From Prosthecodimorpha hirschii (GTDB lineage Bacteria; Pseudomonadota; Alphaproteobacteria; Rhizobiales; Ancalomicrobiaceae), in contig NZ_LJYW01000001.1 in the NCBI RefSeq assembly GCF_001305515.1, positions 4,882,049 through 4,946,048 on the forward strand: a stretch of DNA of 64,000 nucleotides. The letters are read 5' to 3'. A program made the position numbers and the translations under genes. How positions within the stretch are numbered: position 1 is the first letter of the stretch; every line of letters begins with the position of its first letter. Under the pieces are notes generated by a model. It worked only from the letters and a program-made list of their open reading frames with translations. It was not told where the DNA came from and did not search any database. Shown piece by piece: positions 33,342-40,400 of the stretch.

Positions 33342-34020
33342 GCCCGCCGGTCGACTTTGCTGGTCTGGCGCGACCGGCCGATCCCCTGGCCGCCCGCGCG
33401 CCGGTCTCCCGGCTTTCCCCTTCGCCCCCTTCGGAGGGAGAAGGGATTAACCCGTTGATGGATCGTGAAAAAGCCGGCCGCCGATCGCTCGGCTCCATCC
33501 CCTCCGCCCCCTGTACGGGGGACGGGGCCCGAAGGGCGGATGAAGGGGCCGGGACCTTGAAACAGTTGCGGAATTTCCGGTTCAGGCTGCTGCAGGCCGC
33601 ATCGCTCCCCGCCCGTGGTCCCGAACGCCTGGTCCGAACCGCCGGTCCAACATTGCGCCGCTTGATCGGCCCCCCTCATCCGGCCTTCGGCCACCTTCTC
33701 CCCCCCCCTGGGGGGAGAAGGGGATAACCCGTTGATGGGCTGTGCAAAATTGGGTGTTCGATCCCGTGGCCGGGCTGTCCGGGCTTGGATCCGGGATCGC
33801 ATTCTCGGAGTCCCTGAACGCCGGGACGCGGTTCTCCGCGGCCCCGATCCCGCGGCCCCGTCCCCCTGTATCCGACCGGAGCACCGCCCGGCCGATTCCC
33901 CTTGCCGCCCGCGCGCCGGTCCCCCCCGACCGGTGCCCCGCCCGTGCGGGCGGCCCGGATGGCGGCCGTCTTCCCTCCCGGGCGGCCGCCATCCCCCCCT
34001 TTTTGCGGAGATCTGATCCG
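33342..34020. repeat. Gap before tape measure, filled with palindromic repeats
   Basis: Repeats of the CCTTCTCCCCCC/GGGGGGAGAAGG family lie at about 33410-33460, 33498-33550 and 33665-33745. Two are followed by CCGTTGATGG. The rest, 33746-34020, is Pro/Arg-coding GC-rich sequence in frame with the tape measure gene but without homology. No separate gene is supported. Confidence 0.8.
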
Positions 34021-34605
34021 ATGACCGACAGCCTCGGCGATGTCGCCGCCACCTCCGACCAGCTCGCCGGCACGCTCGGCGAACTCGGCACCCTGTCGCG
34101 CAGCTTCGGGCTGGCGCTGTCCTCGGCCTTCCGGGGGGCGGTGATCCAGGGGCGCGAGCTCGACACGGTGCTGCGCGGGATCGCCTATCAGATGTCCGAT
34201 GCCTCGCTCGCCCGCGCCCTGTCGCCGATCACCGGCGGCATCACGTCGGGGCTGGAAAGCACGGTGTCGAGCCTGTTCAAGCCGGCGACCGGGTTCCGGC
34301 TCGGCGGCGTCCTCGGCGGCGGACGGGTGATGCCCTTCGCGGCCGGCGGGATCGTGTCGCAGCCGACCTATTTTCCGCTTGCCGGCGGGCGCACCGGGCT
34401 GATGGGCGAGGCCGGCGCGGAGGCGATCATGCCGCTCAGGCGCGGGCCGGACGGCCGGCTCGGCGTCGCGGCGGCGGGCGGTAGCGCCCCGGTCTCGGTG
34501 ACGGTCCATATCGAGACCCCGGACATCGAGGGCTTCCGCCGCTCGGAGGGGCTCGTCGCAACGAAATTAGCCCGCGCCGTCGGACGGGGACGGCGCGGGC
34601 TGTAA
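34021..34605 (+). CDS. Short tail tape measure protein (g11 type)
   Basis: 194 residues, close to the size of the RcGTA tape measure and far shorter than phage versions, so the tail should be short, as in GTAs. The helical N-terminal half has DQLAGTLGELGTLSRSFGLA and a segment SDASLARALSPITGGITSGL. The C-terminal half has PFAAGGIVSQPTYFPLAGG, TGLMGEAGAEAIMPLRRGPD, SVTVHIETPD, a common end of tape measure proteins. CGGAG lies 12 nt before the ATG. A perfect 13-bp hairpin overlaps the last codons and stop. Confidence 0.92.
   Translation: MTDSLGDVAATSDQLAGTLGELGTLSRSFGLALSSAFRGAVIQGRELDTVLRGIAYQMSDASLARALSPITGGITSGLESTVSSLFKPATGFRLGGVLGGGRVMPFAAGGIVSQPTYFPLAGGRTGLMGEAGAEAIMPLRRGPDGRLGVAAAGGSAPVSVTVHIETPDIEGFRRSEGLVATKLARAVGRGRRGL
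34569..34601. terminator. Perfect hairpin overlapping the tape-measure stop
   Basis: Arms AGCCCGCGCCGTC (34569-34581) and GACGGCGCGGGCT (34589-34601) with a 7-nt loop. No T-tract follows, so it may act as an attenuator or RNA stabiliser rather than a strong intrinsic terminator. Confidence 0.6.
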
Positions 34606-34726
34606 CACCGGGCCAAACGAGGAGGGGCTCTGGCACCGGTGTGTTCGGATCACGGGACGGCTTCGAGTGAAGTCGGCCCGCTTCTCCCGAACGCGTCAAT
34701 CTCTCGTCTTCGATCGATCCCGGCGC

Positions 34727-34975
34727 TCAGGATGCAGGGGAAGCGCTCAGCATCGACTGGATTTCGTCGAGTAGTTTCAGCCGCTGCTTCTTGGCCTTTT
34801 CGATCTCTTCGTCGGCTGTCGGCTCGATATTGGTTTCCATGCGATGAACCTGGCGATTCAGCTCGTGATATTCGTCCGCCAGGCGGGCGAAATGCCGATC
34901 CGACTGCTTCAGTTCATGGATCCGATCGGCAAAGTCGGGCAGCTGGTCCGCCAGTTCATTGTGCGTATGCGTCAT
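34727..34975 (-). CDS. YdcH/DUF465-like coiled-coil protein, antisense in the GTA cluster
   Basis: 82 residues, almost entirely alpha-helical: LADQLPDFADRIHELKQSDR, HFARLADEYHELNRQVHRME, then IEKAKKQRLKLLDEIQSML. This is the DUF465/YdcH pattern, small soluble proteins of unknown function. AAGGGAGAG precedes the ATG at 34975; the frame continues to 35047 without homology. It is oriented against the surrounding phage genes between the tape measure and DUF2460 genes, so it is a chromosomal-type insertion with its own expression. Confidence 0.88.
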   Translation of the reverse strand: MTHTHNELADQLPDFADRIHELKQSDRHFARLADEYHELNRQVHRMETNIEPTADEEIEKAKKQRLKLLDEIQSMLSASPAS

Positions 34976-35155
34976 CGGCTCTCCCTTGGGGTCGCTTGTC
35001 TCCGGAGCCTCGCGGGATCCGGACGCGGCGCTGATCTTGAGGCCCACCCGCTGCCGCCCGAGGGCTGCGCCGGGGCGCGGTGTCGATGGTCGATCGATAG
35101 CCCGGCGGAATGCGGCGGGCGTTGAGGAAGATCAAATCTGACGCGGAGTTTGCCC

Positions 35156-35806
35156 ATGACGGCCCCAGTCGCCTTCCACGAGGTGCTGTTTCCGGCGCCG
35201 GTCGCCTTCGGGGCGAGCGGCGGGCCGGAGCGGCGCACCGATATCGTGCCGCTCGCGTCCGGCTTCGAATCGCGCAACCAGCGCTGGGCCGATTCGCGCC
35301 GCCGCTACGATGCCGGCACGGGGCTGCGCAGCCTCGACGACCTCGCCGAACTGGTCGCCTTCTTCGAGGCGCGGCGCGGACGGCTGATCGGGTTTCGCTT
35401 CCGCGACGGCCTGGACGACCGTTCCTGCCTACCGTCGGCCCTGCCGGGTCCGCTCGATCAGGCGATCGGCACCGGCACCGGCGCGCAGCCGGTCTTCGCG
35501 CTCGCCAAGACCTACGGGACGGGCGAGGCGGCCTGGGTCCGGTCCATCGCCAAGCCGGTGGCGGGCTCGGTCCGCGTCGCGGTCGGCGGGATCGAGCGGA
35601 CCGAGGGGCTGCATTTCTCGGTCGATCCGGCGACCGGCCGCGTCACCTTCGCGCCCGGCGCGATCCCGCCGGAGGGCGCGGCGGTGACGGCCGGGTTCCG
35701 CTTCCATGTGCCGGTGCGCTTCGATACCGACGCGCTCGACATCGACGTCGCCGGCTTCCTGGCCGGCCAGGCGCCGTCCGTGCCGCTGGTGGAGATCCGC
35801 CCGTGA
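35156..35806 (+). CDS. GTA distal tail protein, DUF2460 (g12 type)
   Basis: 216 residues. AFHEVLFPAPVAFGASGGPE, TDIVPLASGFESRNQRWADS, RRRYDAGTGLRSLDDLAELV and FFEARRGRLIGFRFRDGLDD are the TIGR02217/DUF2460 signature. It forms the distal tail ring joining tube and baseplate. GCGGAG lies 8 nt before the ATG; a TTG two codons upstream is possible. Its stop overlaps the next GTG. Confidence 0.95.
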   Translation: MTAPVAFHEVLFPAPVAFGASGGPERRTDIVPLASGFESRNQRWADSRRRYDAGTGLRSLDDLAELVAFFEARRGRLIGFRFRDGLDDRSCLPSALPGPLDQAIGTGTGAQPVFALAKTYGTGEAAWVRSIAKPVAGSVRVAVGGIERTEGLHFSVDPATGRVTFAPGAIPPEGAAVTAGFRFHVPVRFDTDALDIDVAGFLAGQAPSVPLVEIRP

Positions 35807-36696
35807 AGACGCTCTCCGCCGGTCTTGCCGCCCATGTCGCCAGCCCGGCGACGACGCTCGCCACCTGCTGGACGCTGACCCGGCGCGACGGTGTCCGGCT
35901 CGGCTTCACCGATCACGACCGGCCGATCACGCTCGACGGCGTCGTCCACGAGGCGGCGAGCGGGCTCGGATCGAGCGAGGACGTGGCCGCGGCGGGCCTG
36001 TCCGTCGGTGGCGCGGAGGTCTCCGGCGCGCTGGCCTCGGCGGCGATCGCGGAAGCCGACATCGCCGCCGGGCTCTATGACGGCGCGCGGGTGACGGTGA
36101 CCCGGGTCGACTGGCGCGATCCGGCCGAGCATGTCGTGCTGCGCATCGCCACCATCGGCGAGATCGTCGAGCGCGACGGCGCCTTCCGGGCCGAATTGCG
36201 CGGGCTTGCGGCCGAACTCGACCAGCCGCGCGGCCGGCTCTACGGCCATCGCTGCGACGCCGCGTTCGGCGACGGGCGCTGCGGCATCGATCTCGCCGCC
36301 GCCGGCTGGCGCGGTACCGGCACGGTCGTCGTGGCCTCGAGCCTGCGCAGCCTGACGGCGTCCGGGCTCGCCGCCTTCGCGGCCGGCCTGTTCGATCGCG
36401 GCCGGCTCGTCTTCACCGGCGGCGCCAATGCCGGCCGCGCCGTCGAGGTCAAGTTTCACGACCTCGCCGCGGGGCTGGCCAGGCTCGAGCTCTGGCAGCC
36501 GATGGCCGCGCCGATCGCCACCGGCGACGGTTTCACGGTCACGGCCGGCTGCGACAAGCGCTTCGCCACCTGCCGCGACCGCTTCGGCAACGCCCTCAAT
36601 TTCCGCGGCTTCCCGCACATCCCCGGCAACGACTTCGTGCTCGCCCATCCGGGCCGGTCGCGCCTGCCCAATGACGGCAAGGCGCTGGTCCGATGA
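35803..36696 (+). CDS. GTA baseplate hub protein, DUF2163 (g13 type)
   Basis: 297 residues from a GTG overlapping the g12 stop (GTGA). LSAGLAAHVASPATTLATCW, RLGFTDHDRPITLDGVVHEA and the cysteine pair of GHRCDAAFGDGRCGIDL, with GCDKRFATCRDRFGNALNFR near the end, define the DUF2163/TIGR02218 family. In RcGTA the cysteines at the C-terminal end bind an iron-sulfur cluster; the same Cys pattern is seen here. In RcGTA g14 follows directly; here a 3.2-kb antisense block intervenes. Confidence 0.95.
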   Translation: MKTLSAGLAAHVASPATTLATCWTLTRRDGVRLGFTDHDRPITLDGVVHEAASGLGSSEDVAAAGLSVGGAEVSGALASAAIAEADIAAGLYDGARVTVTRVDWRDPAEHVVLRIATIGEIVERDGAFRAELRGLAAELDQPRGRLYGHRCDAAFGDGRCGIDLAAAGWRGTGTVVVASSLRSLTASGLAAFAAGLFDRGRLVFTGGANAGRAVEVKFHDLAAGLARLELWQPMAAPIATGDGFTVTAGCDKRFATCRDRFGNALNFRGFPHIPGNDFVLAHPGRSRLPNDGKALVR

Positions 36697-36710
36697 CCGC
36701 GGTCCGGCGG

Positions 36711-37529
36711 TCACGCCTTCGTCCAGCTCCAGAAATGCGTCTTCCGGGGCGCCGTCTTGATGAAGTCTTTCGACGTCCAATGCGGAAGGCGATGCAGTTC
36801 GGCGGCCGGGGGCAGCTGCAGGTCCTCGGGTCGAAACTGGGCACGACTGCGGTGCCAGCCCTTGAGCCAGTCCTCCTCGGAGAAGCGGCGTCCGAGATAC
36901 TTCTCCTGTGCGTGCAGCGCGCTCAAGACGATGTAGTGGCGCAGGATGAAGTCTTGGCCATGAAGATTCAGCGCGGCGCCGGTCAGCTTGTGGCCGCCCC
37001 TGGTCTGGTTGTCGAGGCCCGCATCGCGCTTCCAGGCGCGCATCAGGCGCGGATAGGATGGCTGGAAGAAGTAGTACTGAAGCATCGCCTCGTGGCAGGT
37101 GCGCGCATCGAAGCTTTGCTGGTCCGTCGGCACAAACACGAACTCGTCGAAATTGATCGCATTGGCTCCGGCTGCGTCCGCGGCGGAAATTCCCTCCAGC
37201 AGGGACTGGCCGGGATGCGGCGAGCAGAGCCATTCGTCGGCGTCGACATGCACGATCCAGTCATGGGGCGCCTGCCGGCCGAGTTCGGCCTTCATCCGCA
37301 GCTGGTCGGTCAGCGAAAACGACCCGCGCCAGGGCAGGTGTTCGATCGACAGCAAGCCCCGGCCGAGAAGGTCCGCCGCCGCGGCCCGGGTGCCGTCGGT
37401 CGACTCGTGATCGATGAGAACGACGTCGATCCTGCTTTCGATCAGAAGCCGGATGGTGCGCAGAGCGTGGTCCCGCTCGTTTCGTGCGCAAAGAATGGCA
37501 AGCGCGGAAACCACCGACGACTCCGTCAC
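36711..37529 (-). CDS. Glycosyltransferase family 2-like protein
   Basis: 272 residues. It starts with a GT-A nucleotide-sugar fold, SALAILCARNERDHALRTIR, then VLIDHESTDGT, and has the metal-binding DxD motif in WIVHVDADEW (Asp96, Asp98). RLMRAWKRDAGLDNQTRGGH and a C-terminal HYIVLSALHAQEKYLGRRF follow, a pattern shared with Glyco_tranf_2_4-type enzymes. No transmembrane segment is seen. It likely modifies a surface glycan; the substrate is unknown. It is antisense to the phage genes, 14 nt from the g13 stop (convergent) and downstream of the methyltransferase gene on its strand. Confidence 0.87.
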   Translation of the reverse strand: MTESSVVSALAILCARNERDHALRTIRLLIESRIDVVLIDHESTDGTRAAAADLLGRGLLSIEHLPWRGSFSLTDQLRMKAELGRQAPHDWIVHVDADEWLCSPHPGQSLLEGISAADAAGANAINFDEFVFVPTDQQSFDARTCHEAMLQYYFFQPSYPRLMRAWKRDAGLDNQTRGGHKLTGAALNLHGQDFILRHYIVLSALHAQEKYLGRRFSEEDWLKGWHRSRAQFRPEDLQLPPAAELHRLPHWTSKDFIKTAPRKTHFWSWTKA

Positions 37530-37628
37530 GGTTCAGACCAAGGCTACCGAATTCATCCGCCGGCCGCGCACCCGGCGCGCGTGCGGGTCTGCGCGGCAGG
37601 CCGCATGTCCCCTGTCGGGTGCCGTCGA

Positions 37629-38240
37629 TTAGGGCGGCCCCGGACGCTCGCCGGGCGGTTCGGAACGGTCGTGCCCCCGGAGCGCCTGCAGGGCCGCGAT
37701 CGTCTCGCCGTCCCGGCTCAGCGCGTAGGTGCCGATGGTCCAGGCGCCGCGGGTCTCGACCGCGCCGTCCACGACCGCCGGAAAGTGCTCCCGGATGCGC
37801 TCGTCGGAATAATCCTCGACGACATGGCGCTCGAACGGGTTGTCGAACACCGAGCCCTGCGGGCAGAAGCCCAGGGGGATGGATATGAAGAGAAGCCGGC
37901 AGCGCGGGAGCAGCCGGTCGACAAGCTCTTGCGCGTCCGAAGCCGACATGTGCTCGAGGACATCGCCGCAGAAGCACACATCGAACAGGCCGAGACGCGC
38001 GAGATCGACCCAGCGCGCGTCGGCAATGATCAGCCGGTCATATTTCTGCGCAAGTCCGAACTGCTCGACATAGGGCGCCCAGATTTCGACGCCGACCCAT
38101 TCGGCATCCGCATGCCGCTCTCTGAAAAGCGAGGAATAGCGACCGACGCCCACGCCGATGTCGAGGACACGACGTACCGCTCCGGCCGCAGGGATTCTGG
38201 AACCGATCCAGGTCTTGCCGGCTATTGAGCTATACGGCAT
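37629..38240 (-). CDS. Class I SAM-dependent methyltransferase
   Basis: 203 residues. The SAM-binding motif I is RRVLDIGVGVGRYSSLF (about 24-40). It is followed by WVGVEIWAPYVEQFGL, the acidic motif in LFDVCFCGDVLEHM, and LLPRCRLLFISIPLG. It resembles small methyltransferases found beside glycosyltransferases in surface-polysaccharide loci; the substrate is unknown. GAGGG lies 8 nt before the ATG at 38240. It is separated by about 100 bp from the glycosyltransferase start on the same strand, so co-expression is likely. Confidence 0.87.
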   Translation of the reverse strand: MPYSSIAGKTWIGSRIPAAGAVRRVLDIGVGVGRYSSLFRERHADAEWVGVEIWAPYVEQFGLAQKYDRLIIADARWVDLARLGLFDVCFCGDVLEHMSASDAQELVDRLLPRCRLLFISIPLGFCPQGSVFDNPFERHVVEDYSDERIREHFPAVVDGAVETRGAWTIGTYALSRDGETIAALQALRGHDRSEPPGERPGPP

Positions 38241-38506
38241 CGATCGGCCCTCGCAGATCGTCAACGGGATGACGTTGCCCCCGGCAAGGCGGAAGCGGCC
38301 GGCGCGGAACCGTCGAGGTTGCCTCGGATCCAAGGCGAGCCCGATGACGTCTCCGGGCCGCGCGCGGACACGCCTCGGCTGTGCGACCGCCTCTTCCTAG
38401 TGGACATCGAGAGTGGGGGGAAGAGAGGCTGCCGGGTGCCTGGCGGCGCGAATGCGCTCGATCCACAAGGCTGGCCGAAGCGCCGGCCATGTGGCAGCTG
38501 CCTTGC

Positions 38507-38588
38507 CAAAAAAGAAAGCCCCGCCGGTCGATGCCGCTCGGGGCCCGTCGATTCGATCGGGACGGAGGCCACCCCTCCGTCCCGATCG
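38507..38588 (-). terminator. Two hairpins downstream of the Omp31-like gene, one with a U-tract
   Basis: On the minus strand a hairpin with arms GCCCCG/CGGGGC (38518-38523 and 38539-38544) is followed by TTTCTTTTTT, a good intrinsic terminator for the Omp31-like gene. A second, perfect 13-bp hairpin, CGATCGGGACGGA/TCCGTCCCGATCG (38554-38566/38576-38588), lies between it and the gene. The remaining gap from 38241 to 38670 holds no supported gene. Confidence 0.75.
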
Positions 38589-38670
38589 CCGGGACTGCTC
38601 GCATGTCCGTGTCGCGGCCGATCCGATCCGGAACCTGCAGGATGCCGATGTCGGATCGCGATCGTTCGCG

Positions 38671-39381
38671 TCAGAAGCGGTAGTTCACGCCCGCGCGGAT
38701 GATATTGGCGCTGTCGCTCCAGGTCTGCTTGTAGCCGTCCTTGCCGGTGGTCGAGATCGTGGGAAGTTCAAGGCGCAGATATTCCGCCTTGAAGCTGACG
38801 TTCGGCAGCAACATCGCCTCGATGCCGCCGCCGAAGGTCGCGCCGAGCTGGTTCTTGTCCACGCAAGACACGTAGTCTTTGGCCTTTCCGCACAGGTTGG
38901 AGGCGCTCCACTCGGAGGTGTGCTCGACATTCGCCACCACGGCGCCGCCCGTGGCATAGATCAGGACATTGTCCAAGGTGACGCCGGCGCGCAGGCGAGT
39001 GGTTGCGAACCAATTCATCTTGGATTGAAGCAAAACACCACCATAGTACATCGTCGATTTCTTATCGAAACCGGAATAGCTCAAGTCCGCTTCGGCGCCG
39101 AGGACGAACGACTTGACCTGCCAGTTGTAACCGACGGTGCCGCCGGCCATCCACGACATGACTTTGACGGAACTCTTGCCCTGAAAGTCGAGATACGCGT
39201 CGGTGTGATCGACTGCAGCCGATCCGCCACCGGCCGTGACGCCGAGATAGAGGCCGGTCCAGGTCGCGATCGGGGAAGCGCCCGGCGCGACGACAACCGG
39301 CGCCTTGGAACCGAGATCGGCGGCGGCAGCACCGGACGCCATCGCCAGCAGCATGGAAGCCGCCATCCAGTATTGCTTCAT
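38671..39381 (-). CDS. Omp31/RopB-like outer membrane beta-barrel protein
   Basis: 236 residues. Signal peptide MKQYWMAASMLLAMASGAAA. The mature protein has the eight-stranded barrel pattern with WTGLYLGVTAGGGSA near its start, ATGGAVVANVEHT, GGGIEAMLLPNVSFKAEYLR and an aromatic C-terminus (IIRAGVNYRF) recognised by the BAM machinery. It contains a Cys pair (NLCGKAKDYVSC). AAGGGA lies 7 nt before the ATG. Its base composition, with more A/T and Lys codons, differs from the adjacent phage genes. It lies antisense within the GTA cluster, with its own promoter region and terminator. Confidence 0.92.
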   Translation of the reverse strand: MKQYWMAASMLLAMASGAAAADLGSKAPVVVAPGASPIATWTGLYLGVTAGGGSAAVDHTDAYLDFQGKSSVKVMSWMAGGTVGYNWQVKSFVLGAEADLSYSGFDKKSTMYYGGVLLQSKMNWFATTRLRAGVTLDNVLIYATGGAVVANVEHTSEWSASNLCGKAKDYVSCVDKNQLGATFGGGIEAMLLPNVSFKAEYLRLELPTISTTGKDGYKQTWSDSANIIRAGVNYRF

Positions 39382-39959
39382 GTCATATTCCCTTCTTCTT
39401 AACAGAAAGACGAAATCACCACGGCAAGGAAAATAACAGCGCCAAGATTTCAAGCAAACGGAGTGTCTCTGGTTTCGGATCACTGGCGTACCGAATTAAT
39501 TCGGTCTATCAAAAATACAACAGCGATTGTGTTTCTGAGCAAAGTTCAGAAAAATACGGAAATATCTGTATTTATAAATATCGAAATACAGCAATTCCAA
39601 ATCACGAAATGATCTTGGCCACGATATGTGGACACCGGATGACCCGTCACGTGCCGTGGCAGCCCCTCTGGCAGGACCTCTGGGTGACAGCCACCAGGTC
39701 CGGCCAGGGCTGGTGGTCGGACGGCCCGCCAGTCGGCTGCTTTCGGGGCTCCCCTCGACTCTCTGTTCTTGTGTGCGTCGCAGCATCGTTCCCCCTCATC
39801 CGGCCTTCGGCCACCTTCTCCCCCTTGGCAGGGGGCGAAGGGGAAGGGGCGCGGGATCGGGCGGATCGCGCGATCTGTCGGTTCGGCTTCCGACAACAAT
39901 CATTGTGCAGCGCGGAATCGTCCCGTGCTCGTGGCCCAACATAGCAACGGAGGATTTCG
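39382..39959. other. A/T-rich intergenic region with a 16-bp palindrome and one palindromic repeat
   Basis: 39420-39620 is clearly more A/T-rich than the rest of the window. A perfect palindrome ACCGAATTAATTCGGT at 39490-39505, about 110 bp upstream of the Omp31-like start, is a candidate operator. A repeat of the CCCCTCATCCGGCC/CTTCTCCCCC family lies at 39788-39860. No gene is supported. Confidence 0.7.
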
Positions 39960-40400
39960 ATGGCGGTCGTGCAGCGGCAGCGGATCGTGGCGGTGGCGCG
40001 GTCGTGGATCGGGACGCCGTATCGGCATCAGGCGTCGCTGAAGGGCGTCGGGGCGGATTGCCTCGGGCTCATCCGCGGGGTGTGGCGCGAGGTGATCGGG
40101 CCGGAGCCGGAGGCGCCGCCGGCCTATGCGCGCGACTGGGCGGAGGCCGGCGGGCGGGAAGCCTTCGCGGAGGCCGCCGCGCGCCATCTGGAGCCAGTCG
40201 ATGCGACGGCGATGCGGGCCGGCGACGTGATCCTGATCCGCTGGCGGCCGCATCTGCCGGCCAAGCATGCCGGCATCCTGACCGGGCCGGACGCCTTCCT
40301 GCACGCCTATGAGGGCGCGGCCGTCGTCGAGAGCCCGCTCGGGCCCTGGTGGCGGCGGCACGTCGCCCATGTCTTCGCCTTTCCGGGAGCGACCGACTGA
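39960..40400 (+). CDS. NlpC/P60 peptidase of the GTA tail (g14 type)
   Basis: 146 residues. RSWIGTPYRHQASLKGVGAD then CLGLIRGVWRE carries the catalytic Cys34. The catalytic His103 is in PAKHAGILTG, and a third polar residue is in HAYEGAAVVES. This C40 cell-wall peptidase family (TIGR02219) sits at the tail tip to cut peptidoglycan during entry. CGGAGGA lies 6 nt before the ATG. Its stop overlaps the start of the hub gene (TGATG). Confidence 0.95.
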   Translation: MAVVQRQRIVAVARSWIGTPYRHQASLKGVGADCLGLIRGVWREVIGPEPEAPPAYARDWAEAGGREAFAEAAARHLEPVDATAMRAGDVILIRWRPHLPAKHAGILTGPDAFLHAYEGAAVVESPLGPWWRRHVAHVFAFPGATD

